Source: Ridgeia piscesae (taxonomy: Eukaryota; Annelida; Polychaeta; Sabellida; Siboglinidae). Taken from it: DNA of 64,000 nt. Every line of letters begins with the position of its first letter. Position 1 is the first letter of the stretch. This document shows, piece after piece, positions 1-14,771 of the stretch. The translations under genes and the position numbers were made by a program. The notes beneath the pieces were generated by a model. The model saw only the letters and a program-made list of their open reading frames with translations, made no database searches and had not been told where the DNA came from. The DNA lies in assembly GCA_025642075.2 (NCBI GenBank), contig JAODUO010000849.1, positions 22,501-86,500 of the forward strand, written 5' to 3'.

Positions 1-478
<478 letters not shown>

Positions 479-696
479 CTTTAGCTCAAATAAAATTAGT
501 TGTTTTCTTCTATTTTTTCCCATTGTCTGAAAGGTCTGCAAGTAATCAATAAAAACAAGACGCGCCCTACCTACATGTCACTAGTCAAATTGATCGGTAG
601 ATGGCAGTGCTGCTTCATTTCAATTCCAATCTGTGCCTGCAGGTTGCGCTACTGGTAGCAAATGCACTCTCCGCGGTAGACGACAGCGAACGTGAG

Positions 697-3600
697 ATGG
701 CTTTGTGCCGCAAATTGTCATTTTTATTTGTTGCTAATCTGTTTTTTACAAATGTTTGTGCTGGAAACACCGACTATACAGTCAGTGTGGATTCTGGCGT
801 CGCCAGGCGGTTTGACGGCATCGGTGCGATAAGCGGAGGCGGGGTAAGTAATGCCGGGCGATAAAAGGAAGCTGTTGCTCTCAGTAGCGTCTGCACCGAG
901 GCGGCGAGGGGTCCGGGTTGCAGATAGGATTTGACTGTCATTGTTTTGCTATCACGCTGAGTATTTTTTGCTTCATAAATAACATGCATTCTATTAACAT
1001 GTCTTCGTTTGATTTGTAGTCACATAAATGTATATCCACTTCATTAATTAGCAAGGCATAGTTCTACTAAGTTTTATTAAATTACAATTATTCAGAATCA
1101 GATCATAAGTGACATAACAAACTTGAATAAATGAGCTATCTAATTTTGTGCTTTGAGTTTTCACAAAACGATTTCAAAATTAAATAAGCGAAAACAAATA
1201 ATTGAAGAAGCACCTTCAGGAAAGAGATCACCATAGCCATAGCCCATAGGCATAACACATATCAAGCTTATTTACTGAATTAATGTTGAAGAATGTGTGA
1301 TTATGTAGAATCATTTACCAAATTAACTATTGTCATGTGAAAACAGGTGTGTTTACCAAACTCCAATCTGTGTTACTTCACGTCAAGTGCCTAGTTTTAG
1401 ATAAAGGTCAGGTGGAAAGTAAATATAACAACACCAGCAGCACTTGTAAAGTCAATAACATGAAATGATAATAGATGACACTTTGAACTATTTAAGCAAA
1501 TAAAAGTTTGTCCATAATATCATTCTCTGTAAACAGACATGTTGTATTAAATGCAGACTAATAATGCATTATATTTATCTCTATATAATACAACACAGCC
1601 ACATTTTAAGGCAATGCCTCAATATTTAAATACCTGGGGAACTTTGAGACCAATTTCCAGAGATTTTGAAATACATAGATTATAATTAAATATTCCTTCT
1701 CATGTATGGTAATTACTTAAATTTAAGACCCTAAATTCCAAACTGATCAACAAGGGATTTTTATCACATTCAGTTTTTTTAATCCAATAATTAACGCTAT
1801 TTGCCATGTTTACATTTGTGGTTTCTAGAAGTCAGTTACGGATCATAGATATGTCAATACTGGCTCCATTGCATGTTGGCTGCTGTTTCTAATTCTATGT
1901 GTTTTGTAGGCAACTTCAAAACTGCTGGTGAACTACCCACTTAAAGAGAGGGCAGAAGTACTCGACTTTCTTTTCAAGGTAATGTATTTCTTTTCAAGGT
2001 AATGTACACTGTATGTGCATTTCATATATTTATAACATTTGCTGTTTGTTGTTTACGTGTTCTGGAGTCTCACGCTTTGTGTTACAACTAACAAGTGATG
2101 ATGATATTTAATTGCATACACTGTAAATTATATATTATAAAATAGGTCATTATTGTTATTATTATTATTACTGTTCTTTTATCATGGAGAATGCTTGCAA
2201 ACATTCTGATTTACATATGTGCACTGTTTTTGTGCAGACTTTTCTGAAATATTTTTAGTTTCTCTTCAGCCCCAATATGGAGCATCGCTACATATTTTGA
2301 AAGTGGAAATTGGAGGAGATGCCCAGAGCAGCAGTAAGTAAAACCCGTCATCTCCTTTGTTCCTGTGTTTAACAGGGTTGAGTCCATATACACATGTTGG
2401 GATAAAATACAAATACAACTTGGCCAAATCAAATACAAATACATGCTTTTCTAGATTTAAATACAACTAAAAGTATCCAATTCAAATACCTGTACAAATA
2501 CACTGCCATTTTTTATTCAAATATGATTCAAGTAAGTAGATTGCCATTTTTGAAATTTGACTTGGCTTGATTGACTGCTGTAGATTAATTGGCAGACAGG
2601 TTTACTAGACTGTCCTTATATCTGTACCACGCTACCAAATAGTGGGTAGCTGGAACCTGAGCTTTCCTCGTTTCCTGCCAGTGTTAAATCAGAAGGTAAT
2701 ACAGTTTCATTTCGCCACCTAATCTTTCATGCTGCCTATCCTCCTTAGCTTCCTGGCACCTTCATCCATCCTTTGACGACTAGCGCATTGTTTACAATTA
2801 CAAGATTGCTTAATCCCTTGGTTTTGTCGCACCACTGAGCATGATCTTCGAGGATATTGGCACACAAGAAATTGTTATTATTGTCAGTCTAGTCTGATTG
2901 CCACAATTTATTCAATTTGATTTTCCAATAAAACAAAAGAATCATGGAATGTAAAGGGTTAACCTGATGCTTGCTGTTTTCAGTTGGCACAGAGTCTTCC
3001 CACATGCATGACAGTTGGGATGAGAACTACCAACGGGGTTATGAATGGTGGATAATGAAGGAGGCCAAGAAGGTATTTATAATTGTGCAAATTATAATAT
3101 TAAAAAACTGTGACTGTTGCAGTCTTTAATCAGTGTAATTTGTTGTTTAAATGTGATTGTATTGCTTGATCAGTTTGTTTTGTTGCTTAAAACCATTGTT
3201 GTTATGTTTTTAAAAAAATATTGTACAAAATGTCTTATTTTATAAATGTCTAATTTTTGAGTACAGTAGTTTAATATAAAACCTATATGATCAGACAGTT
3301 TATATTACTTTGATCATAATAATAGTGATTGTTTCTGCATATATTGTGATTATAAATGTTTAAGAAAGTCATCATAAAATACATCTTTTTGAAACTGTTT
3401 GCATATAATAATTATAATTGCCTAAGACATGCCATCACAAATACCTGTTTTATGAAACTGTCAGTATAAATAACCAAATGTAAGCACAGCCTACTGATAT
3501 CCTAAGATGTTTGATATGGTTAAGTATACAAAATACATATATTTTATCATAAAAAAATTTACCATTAATTTTAATGATGGCAGGATCTTCTTTTATCACT

Positions 3601-6600
3601 GCTCTTGCGTCATTCATCGCTAGAGGAATCCTGACATCATCCTGGCTGGTTTGCCATGGGCGTTCCCTGGTTGGCTGGGATATGCCTGGTGGCCTTACGA
3701 GAACATCTCTCGCACAGCCGACTACGTTGTCAGGTGGATAGAGGGCGCTGCCAAAGTTCACAACCTCACAATCGACATCATTGGCGTAGGTTCATTTTTG
3801 CATGTTTTTCTAAAAATTATAATCCTGTACCTGCTTTGACAATTTTATTTTTGAATGCAGAACAGCTGGTGGTCGTAACAGGATATTTAACTCGGAATTG
3901 TTATATAACTTGGTATCAGATCCCTAGGACTAATCAAAGTGTTTTACTCCTTGGCAGGCAGGCCTGTTCAATTGAATACTATCTTGACATCCCTGGGAAG
4001 CATTCAGCCATGCTGTAATTACCATGCAAAGACTGTTCGTGCACCTCTATTCTTGATAACTTCTTCTCAACAAGTTTTGTTCTGTTCAAATATTGAAAGA
4101 AGTAATATATTGGGTTTTGTTCTACATACATGTATTGAACTGTGCTATTTATGCTATTGTTTACTTAAACTTTGTTTGTTGTTGCAGATATGGAACGAGA
4201 AGCCTTATGACGTGGGATATGTGAAAGTATGTATTATTTTTTGTTCCTAACTAAGCTGAATATTGGCAGATGTGCTTTCTCTGTGGCTGCGCCAACAATT
4301 TGGAATCAACTCCTTATTATGGTTATATCTTCTGAAACTACAGACACCTTTCGTAAAAACATATTTCTTTGAAATTGCTTTTCCACCATAAATATTTGGC
4401 GGTTCCATGCTCCAATAACAATTTTGCCTGTCCCTAAAAAACTCCCTATGTAAGATTAGCCAAATAATTTTGTTTCTTGCGTCTCTGAGCTTGAACTTTT
4501 TAAGGATATAGGCACTACAGAAGTTTTACAATTATATTTATTATTATTATTACCTTAGCACTGAGTCGGTGGGTGCACCAGCTGTAAAATTTGAAATATA
4601 TTTTAGTAGCTGACCAATGACTGGTACATAGCAGCATGTGTTATCTGATTTATTGTATATTTTACTAGACATGCCAACATTTTATACTTATTTTATTGCA
4701 ATTAATTATATAATAAATTTGTCATCATCATAATAACACTACAAAGTTATACATTCATATATTGCATGGCAGAACTAAGATGTTACAACGTATCTGATAA
4801 CTGGTCAAGTAGAGATATCCATTGCCGCTGCATACGTGTGCACACTATGTGTTAAGTTATACTGCATTAATGCTAGATTTGCATGGAATACAAACAATGG
4901 CTTGTTTGTGTAGGTCCTGCGAAAAACATTGGATGCTCGAGGATTCAAGAATGTGCAGATTATTGCAGCTGACCAGATTGGAATAGACAGTTGGGACGTT
5001 GTCGATGTGTTGAAGAAGGATAAAGAGTTCAACGCGGCTGTCAGCATGATAGGGTAGGTGCTCACTTACTTGATATGGTAGGTGCTCACTTACTTGATAT
5101 GGTAGGTGCTCACTTACTTGATATGGTAGGTGCTCACTTACTTGATAGGGTAGGTGCTCACTTACTTGATATGGTAGGTGCTCACTTACTTGATATGGTA
5201 GGTGCTCACTTACTTGATATGGTAGGTGCTCACTTACTTGATATGGTAGGTGCTCACTTACTTGATATGGTAGGTGCTCACTTACTTGATATGGTAGGTG
5301 CTCACTTACTTGATATGGTAGGTGCTCACTTACTTGATATGGTAGGTGCTCACTTACTTGATATGGTAGGTGCTCACTTACTTGATAGGGTAGGTGCTCA
5401 CTTACTTGATATGGTAGGTGCTCACTTACTTGATATGGTAGGTGCTCACTTACTTGATAGGGTAGGTGCTCACTTACTTGATATGGTAGGTGCTCACTTA
5501 CTTGATAGGGTAGGTGCTCACTTACTTGATAGGGTAGGTGCTCACTTACTTGATAGGGTAGGTGCTCACTTACTTGATAGGGTAGGTGCTCACTTACTTG
5601 ATATGGTAGGTGCTCACTTACTTGATATGGTAGGTGCTCACTTACTTGATATGGTAGGTGCTCACTTACTTGATAGGGTAGGTGCTCACTTACTTGATAT
5701 GGTAGGTGCTCACTTACTTGATATGGTAGGTGCTCACTTACTTGATAGGGTAGGTGCTCACTTACTTGATATGGTAGGTGCTCACTTACTTGATAGGGTA
5801 GGTGCTCACTTACTTGATATGGTAGGTGCTCACTTACTTGATAGGGTAGGTGCTCACTTACTTGATATGGTAGGTGCTCACTTACTTGATAGGGTAGGTG
5901 CTCACTTACTTGATAGGGTAGGTGCTCACTTACTTGATATGGTAGGTGCTCACTTACTTGGTAGGTGCTCACTTACTTGATAGGTAGGTGCTCACTTACT
6001 TGATATGGTAGGTGCTCACTTACTTGATATGGTAGGTGCTCACTTACTTGATATGGTAGGTGCTCACTTACTTGATATGGTAGGTGCTCACTTACTTGAT
6101 ATGGTAGGTGCTCACTTACTTGATAGGGTAGGTGCTCACTTACTTGATAGGGTAGGTGCTCACTTACTTGATAGGGTAGGTGCTCACTTACTTGATATGG
6201 TAGGTGCTCACTTACTTGATAGGGTAGGTGCTCACTTACTTGATAGGGTAGGTGCTCACTTACTTGATAGGGTAGGTGCTCACTTACTTGATAGGGTAGG
6301 TGCTCACTTACTTGATAGGGTAGGTGCTCACTTACTTGATATGGTAGGTGCTCACTTACTTGATAGGGTAGGTGCTCACTTACTTGATAGGGTAGGTGCT
6401 CACTTACTTGATAGGGTAGGTGCTCACTTACTTGATAGGGTAGGTGCTCACTTACTTGATATGGTAGGTGCTCACTTACTTGATATGGTAGGTGCTCCTT
6501 ACTTGATATGGTAGGTGCTCACTTACTTGATATGGTAGGTGCTCACTTACTTGATATGGTAGGTGCTCACTTACTTGATAGGGTAGGTGCTCACTTACTT

Positions 6601-9600
6601 GATAGGGTAGGTGCTCACTTACTTGATAGGGTAGGTGCTCACTTACTTGATATGGTAGGTGCTCACTTACTTGATAGGGTAGGTGCTCACTTACTTGATA
6701 TGGTAGGTGCTCACTTACTTGATAGGGTAGGTGCACGCTTACTTGATATGGTAGGTGCTCACTTACTTGATATGGTAGGTGCTCACTTACTTGATAGGGT
6801 AGGTGCTCACTTACTTGATAGGGTAGGTGCTCACTTACTTGATAGGGTAGGTGCTCACTTACTTGATATGGTAGGTGCTCACTTACTTGATATGGTAGGT
6901 GCACGCTTACTTGATATGGTAGGTGCTCACTTACTTGATAGGGTAGGTGCTCACTTACTTGATAGGGTAGGTGCTCACTTACTTGATATGGTAGGTGCTC
7001 ACTTACTTGATAGGGTAGGTGCTCACTTACTTGATAGGGTAGGTGCTCACTTACTTGATAGGGTAGGTGCTCACTTACTTGATATGGTAGGTGCTCACTT
7101 ACTTGATAGGGTAGGTGCTCACTTACTTGATAGGGTAGGTGCTCACTTACTTGATATGGTAGGTGCTCACTTACTTGATAGGGTAGGTGCTCACTTACTT
7201 GATAGGGTAGGTGCTCACTTACTTGATATGGTAGGTGCTCACTTACTTGATATGGTAGGTGCTCACTTACTTGATATGGTAGGTGCACGCTTACTTGATA
7301 TGGTAGGTGCTCACTTACTTGATAGGGTAGGTGCTCACTTACTTGATAGGGTAGGTGCTCACTTACTTGATAGGGTAGGTGCTCACTTACTTGATATGGT
7401 AGGTGCTCACTTACTTGATAGGGTAGGTGCTCACTTACTTGATATGGTAGGTGCTCACTTACTTGATATGGTAGGTGCTCACTTACTTGATATGGTAGGT
7501 GCACGCTTACTTGATATGGTAGGTGCTCACTTACTTGATAGGGTAGGTGCTCACTTACTTGATAGGGTAGGTGCTCACTTACTTGATATGGTAGGTGCAC
7601 GCTTACTTGATATGGTAGGTGCTCACTTACTTGATAGGGTAGGTGCTCACTTACTTGATAGGGTAGGTGCTCACTTACATTGATGAATGGTAGGTGCTCA
7701 CTTACTTGATAGGGTAGGTGCTCACTTACTTGATAGGGTAGGTGCTCACTTACTTGATATGGTAGGTGCTCACTTACTTGATATGGTAGGTGCTCACTTA
7801 CTTGATAGGGTATGTGCTCACTTACTTGATAGGGTAGGTGCTCACTTACTTGATAGGGTAGGTGCTCACTTACTTGATATGGTAGGTGCTCACTTACTTG
7901 ATATGGTAGGTGCACGCTTACTTGATATGGTAGGTGCTCACTTACTTGATATGGTAGGTGCTCACTTACTTGATAGGGTAGGTGCTCACTTACTTGATAG
8001 GGTAGGTGCTCACTTACTTGATAGGGTAGGTGCTCACTTACTTGATATGGTAGGTGCTCACTTACTTGATATGGTAGGTGCACGCTTACTTGATATGGTA
8101 GGTGCTCACTTACTTGATATGGTAGGTGCTCACTTACTTGATAGGGTAGGTGCTCACTTACTTGATAGGGTAGGTGCTCACTTACTTGATATGGTAGGTG
8201 CTCACTTACTTGATATGGTAGGTGCTCACTTACTTGATAGGGTAGGTGCTCACTTACTTGATAGGGTAGGTGCTCACTTACTTGATAGGGTAGGTGCTCA
8301 CTTACTTGATATGGTAGGTGCACGCTTACTTGATATGGTAGGTGCTCACTTACTTGATATGGTAGGTGCTCACTTACTTGATAGGGTAGGTGCTCACTTA
8401 CTTGATATGGTAGGTGCTCACTTACTTGATATGGTAGGTGCTCACTTACTTGATATGGTAGGTGCTCACTTACTTGATATGGTAGGTGCTCACTTACTTG
8501 ATAGGGTAGGTGCTCACTTACTTGATAGGGTAGGTGCTCACTTACTTGATATGGTAGGTGCACGCTTACTTGATATGGTAGGTGCTCACTTACTTGATAT
8601 GGTAGGTGCTCACTTACTTGATAGGGTAGGTGCTCACTTACTTGATAGGGTAGGTGCTCACTTACTTGATATGGTAGGTGCTCACTTACTTGATATGGTA
8701 GGTGCCACTTGATATGGTAGGGCTCCTTTGATATGGTAGGTGCTCACTTACTTGATATGGTAGGTGCTCACTTACTTGATATGGTAGGTGCTCACTTACT
8801 TGATATGGTAGGTGCTCACTTACTTGATAGGGTAGGTGCTCACTTACTTGATATGGTAGGTGCTCACTTACTTGATAGGGTAGGTGCTCACTTACTTGAT
8901 ATGGTAGGTGCTCACTTACTTGATATGGTAGGTGCACGCTTACTTGATATGGTAGGTGCTCACTTACTTGATATGGTAGGTGCTCACTTACTTGATATGG
9001 TAGGTGCACGCTTACTTGATATGGTAGGTGCTCACTTACTTGATATGGTAGGTGCTCACTTACTTGATATGGTAGGTGCTCACTTACTTGATATGGTAGG
9101 TGCACGCTTACTTGATAGGGTAGGTGCATGCTTACTTGTTTTGATAGAGATCAGATATTTCAAGTTTATTTGTTTAGAAGTCCGTATACGACTGGTAGTA
9201 ACAGCAAACTGATTTAATGGTGTTAGATTAACAGAAAGGGCAACCTTCCAAACGATAACATAATCACTCTGATCAGATGAGTCGTAAGGATGCTAGTGAC
9301 TATTTCTTGACATGTTTTGAGTATATTTTGTTCTCGTTGATCAGTTTTTGCATAAAAGCACTTGGACTTAACCAAGTGTACATGGAACTGTACATTTTTG
9401 TTTACGGGACATTTATTTAACTATACTTTTTTCAGGGGCATTACCATGGTACTAAACTGTACTTTTTCAATGGGCAATTAACTGTACTTGTGTTTCAGGG
9501 GGCATTACCCTGGTACTTACACTACAGATGAGGCAAAGAAGTTTGGCAAGCCCCTGTGGTCATCAGAGGACTACAGCACTCGCAATGATGAACGGGGGGC

Positions 9601-12600
9601 AGGGTGTATGGCCAGGGTGAGTTAGAGTGGGTGTATGGCCAGGATGAGTTAGAGTGGGTGTATGGCCAGGATGAGTTAGAGGGGGTGTATGGCCAGGGTG
9701 AGTTAGAGGGGGTGTATGGCTAGGGTGAGTTAGAGGGGGTGTATGGCCAGGGTGAGTTAGATGGGGTGTATGGCATGGGTGAGTTAGATGGGGTGTATGG
9801 CATGGGTGAGTTAGAGGGGTGTATGGCCAGGGTTAGTTAGAGGGGGTGTATGGCCAGGGTGAGTTAGAGGGGGGGTATGGCCAGGGTGAGTTAGATGGGG
9901 TGTATGACATGGGTGAGTTAGAGGGGGTGTATGGCCAGGTTTAGTTAGAGGGGGTATATGGCCAGGGTGAGTTAGAGGGGGTGTATGGCCAGGGTGAGTT
10001 AGAGGGGGTGTGTGGCCAGGGTGAGTCAGAGGGGGTTGGATGTATGGACAGAGTGAGTCAGAGGGGTGGGGTGTATGGCCAGGGTGAGTCAGAAGGGGTT
10101 GGATGTAAGGACAGTGAGTCAGAGGAGTGGGATGTATGGCCAGGGTGAGACAGAGGGGTGGGGTGTATGGCCAGGGTGAGACAGAGGGGTGGGGTGTATG
10201 GCCAGGGTGAGTCAGGGGTGGGGTGTATGGCCAGGGTGAGTCAGAGGGGTGGGGGGTATGACCAGGGTGAGACAGAGGGGTGGGGTGTATGGCCAGGGTG
10301 AGTCAGAGGGGTGGGGTGTATAGCCAGGGTGAGTCAGAGGGGTGGGCTGTATGGCCAGGGTGAGACAGAGGGGTGGGGTGTATGGCCAGGGTGAGTTAGA
10401 AGGGTGGTGTGTATGGCTAGGGTGAGTCAGAAGGGTGGGGTGTATGGCCAGGGTGAGTCATAGGGGTAGGGTGTATGGCTAGCGTGAGTCAGAGGGGTGG
10501 GCTGTATGGCCAGGGTGAGACAGAGGGGTGGGGTGTATGGCCAGGGTGAGACAGAGGGGTGGGCTGTATGGCCAGGGTGAGTCAGAGGGGTGGGCTGTAT
10601 GGCCAGGGTGAGACAGAGGGGTGGGGTGTATGGCCAGAGTGAGTCAGAGGGGTGGGGTGTATGGCCAGGGTGAGTTAGAAGGGTGGTGTGTATGGCTAGG
10701 GTGAGTCAGAAGGGTGGGGTGTATGGCCAGGGTGAGTCATAGGGGTAGGGTGTATGGCTAGCGTGAGTCAGAGGGGTGGGCTGTATGGCCAGGGTGAGAC
10801 AGAGGGGTGGGGTGTATGGCCAGGGTGAGACAGAGGGGTGGGCTGTATGGCCAGGGTGAGTCAGAGGGGTGGGCTGTATGGCCAGGGTGAGACAGAGGGG
10901 TGGGGTGTATGGCCAGAGTGAGTCAGAGGGGTGGGCTGTATGGCCAGGGTGAGACAGAGGGGTGGGCTGTATGGCCAGGGTGAGACAGAGGGGTGGGCTG
11001 TATGGCCAGGGTGAGACAGAGGGGTGGGGTGTATGGCCAGGGTGAGTCAGAGGGGTGGGCTGTATGGCCAGGGTGAGACAGAGGGGTGGGGTGTATGGCC
11101 AGGGTGAGTCAGAGGGGTGGGGAGTGAGACAGTGTGTGGTATAGTATGAGTTCTCTTAAGTAAGTGAACCTTGATGATTAACATTTTTGAAAGTCCAAAG
11201 ACCAGTGTTTAAAAACCAGTAAAACATAATATTATAATACAATTATATCCATTGTATTCTTTGGTTTGGTTCAGATATGTAAAGAATTAATCTTAAAAAA
11301 TGTCTACTATATTTGGCAATTATTTATTTCAAACTTTGCACAACAAATTAAGAGTGCCTTTTCATAAGTGCTATAGATAAACTGGAACTCAGAATGTGCA
11401 CAGATTGGCTGATTTACTTTGACTGCTGCAGTAAGTTGTAGCTGTGATCCTTTCTTATGTTTCAGATTCTAAACCAGAACTACGTGAATGGTCTAATGAC
11501 AAGGTAAACAGTTATTGTCAGTTTTGTCACTGGTTTGATATTTAGTTAGTGGTCAACATAATTTATCGCTGCCATACCAAATTTGTGCTGAGCATTAGTT
11601 CCTTGAAAGGACCAATGTATCTGATTGGTAAATTAATGTGTATCAATGTATATGCACCACATCCAGTGGCTAAAGTTGTATTATTTGCCATATGATACTA
11701 TGGTCATTTAAATAATCTGGTAAATTTGAGCATTAAATAATCTAAACACTCTTAATATCACACATGTAATACTAATGCTACACATTTGTGTGAATTACAC
11801 CCAGGACAGACTGTAACATATTTCCAAGGGAAGTAATGTATCAATTTCAGCAGCATGTCCAGAAATACCCACTGATTTATTTTAAAAATCCAAAAACTAT
11901 GGTTTCCAATGCTTGGTTGTGTTTGTGTTGACAGAAGGTGTGTTACCATCGTTTGGGCAAAATAAAAAAATTACCGTGACACATTTCTCTGCCACAAGTT
12001 TGTGGTAAAGCAAGTTATAACATAATTGTTCTCAGATAAATACACTGTTTTATGCTGCATTAAGGCACATGCTGCAACAAAGACTGGCATTTCAGCATAC
12101 GATGCATCATTTACACATCTCCACCCACTAGGGGAATCTCTGATAATATGAATTTAAGATAAAATTACAGTATCCTGCCTAACTATCCTAACAAATTGAA
12201 GTAGAACGTGTTTGAAAGAGTTTATAGATACAACTAAATGCGTTCAAAAATAAAGCATTTTTTTAATAAAGCAGTCAAATTCAGTCAAATAAAAACGTTT
12301 CTAATTGTAATGTTTTCAAACCCTTCTCATAGCACAATCGCATGGAACCTGCTGGACAGCTACTACAATGACACTTGGTACAATGGTCACGGTCTAATGA
12401 CCGCCAACCAACCATGGTCTGGTCACTACAAAGTCAGCAGTCCAATCTGGACTACAGGTAAGAATATTATCACACATGTATTGTGATCTGTGAGTGACTC
12501 CATGTACAAATGTGATACAGTACAAATACTTTATTGCAGTTATCTGTAGGTTTTACACGTAATTGGCTTGTAACGGAGTACAATTTAAAATAAAGCATTT

Positions 12601-14734
12601 GTACTTGTAACATTGACAAAATAGTTTTAATCTTAAGTAACAATATTTTTACTGCGTTACATTCATTTACTCTGTAAAACAGTTTCGTTACAATACTTGT
12701 GTGTATAGTCCCCAGGGGGAGTCTATTGTCAGGTCGAAATCTAATAATAGTATGCAACAGTCGCTCACCAGCCAGGTCACAACCATATTTGCATAAAAAA
12801 ATTGTAATTTTTATTTTATTTGTTCTTATTGGATGAATCAAAGTCAGTCTATTGGTACTTGTATGAGTTTCAACTATAGCCATCAACATAACACGTTTAA
12901 GTTGGGGTATACTAGTTTTCCCTGAAATTTTGCTTTACCGTATTTTCATATTAAAAGTCCTGCTTTTTGTCAATTTTATATAAGATCCCGAGTTTTACTA
13001 TATAATCAGTTTCTTGTATGATAGTTCTGTGTTCCAAGATTAAGTTTATTTAGTACTAATAAAGTGCATTCATCATGACTGCATACAGCAAATGAAGGTT
13101 CTCTAGTGGTAAACATTTTGTTTTGGATCAAAAGTTGAAGGAAAGAGTGTGTTTTTTCATTTTTCCAAGACGCCTTTCCTTCTTCAACTTTCACAATTCA
13201 TAAGAGCCATGTAAAAATGTCAGCCTAAAATTTAATGAAGGTGTCGCTGATGTTTTATGTGATTGAGAATAATTTTAAAACATGATTTTGTTGGTGTTTT
13301 ATGTAGCAATCATCTGTTTTACAGCTCACACTACGCAGTTCACTCAGGTAGGGTGGCACTATCTACCCCATGGCCACGGGGTTGGCACCCTCAAGTTTGG
13401 GGGGTCCTATGTGAGTCTTGTCAGCCCTGACAGAAAACAGCTGAATATCATCATAGAGACCATGGTACGTTTATGACAGTAAACAGAGACTGTGGTAAGT
13501 TTATTACAGTAAATAGAGACCATGGTAACTCTATTACAGTAAATATAGACCATGGTAATTATATTACAGTAAATAAAGACCATGGTAAGTCTATTACAGT
13601 AAATAAAGACCATGGTAAGTCTATGACAGTAAATAGAGACCATGGTAAGTCTATTACAGTAAATAGAGACCATGGTACGTCTATTACAGTAAATAGAGAC
13701 CATGGTAAGTCTATTATAGTAAATAAAGACCATGGTAAGTCTCTTACATAAATAGAGACCATGGTAAGTCTATGAGAGTAAATGGAGACCATGGTAAGTC
13801 TATTACAGTAAATAGAGACTGTGGTAAGTTTATGACAGTAAATAAAAACCATGGTAAGTCTATGACAGTAAATAGAGACCATGGTAAGTCTTTTACAGTA
13901 AATAAAGATCATGGTAAGTCTTTTACAGTAAATAAAGATCATGGTAAGTCTATTACAGTAAATAAAGACCATGGTAAGTCTATGGCAGTAAATACAGACC
14001 ATGGTAAGTCTATTACAGTAAATAAAGACCATGGTAAGTCTATGGCAGTAAATACAGACCATGGTAAGTCTATTACAGTAAATAAAGACCATGGTAAGTC
14101 TATGGCAGTAAATACAGACCATGGTAAGTCTATTACAGTAAATAAAGACCATGGTAAGTCTATTACAGTAAATAAAGACCATGGTAAGTCTATTACAGTA
14201 AATAAAGACCATGGTAAGTCTATTACAGTAAATAAAGACCATGGTAAGTCTATGGCAGTAAATAGAGACCATGGTAGGTCTATTACAGTAAATAGAGACC
14301 AAGATAAGTCTTTGACAGTAACACAGTGATTATACCACAAATGTGATCAATATGATAATGTTGTCTGTCTAGTGTGTACCTCCATTTTTGGTCAGACATG
14401 ATATGTTTAGTATGAAATGCAAAAAAGAAACTTGTAAACTCATAGAGAGACTAAGTTAAATAGATTACCAGCTGTATGTGAGATAACTGTCTTGTCTGTT
14501 GCTAATATATGATTATAGGAGCATATCCTGTAGCGATAAGATAAGTTGAGGTCACTTGAACCCAGTGTCACACCAGCTTAGACACGTGGAGCAAACAAAA
14601 CATTTAAACTTTCTGATAATTACAAATTTGGGACGTTTCTAAAAGATTACTTATGTTACTTGAATAACTGTATATTTACACCCACAAACATATATAATCT
14701 TGTATAATTAGAGTGTATATATGCATGTATATTA

Positions 14735-14771
<37 letters not shown>

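Noticed and set aside
601..696. Upstream GALC start codon at 601
   Set aside because: It is in frame, but the Met at 697 directly opens a signal-peptide-like segment of the expected length; the longer form stays possible.
4857..9212. Long open frames on both strands encoding perfect 8-residue repeats ([16 protein letters not shown])
   Set aside because: They are the 24-bp array read in frames that avoid its stop codon; 24 is a multiple of 3, so the frame never closes. No start context, no composition of a real gene, and the true GALC frame has a stop in each unit.
5049..11122. CRISPR array
   Set aside because: Units are directly adjacent with no unique spacers, in an animal gene intron.
13407..14340. 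Frames of [10 protein letters not shown] or [10 protein letters not shown] repeats
   Set aside because: Artefacts of the 30-bp intronic array that starts at the GALC intron 11 donor.
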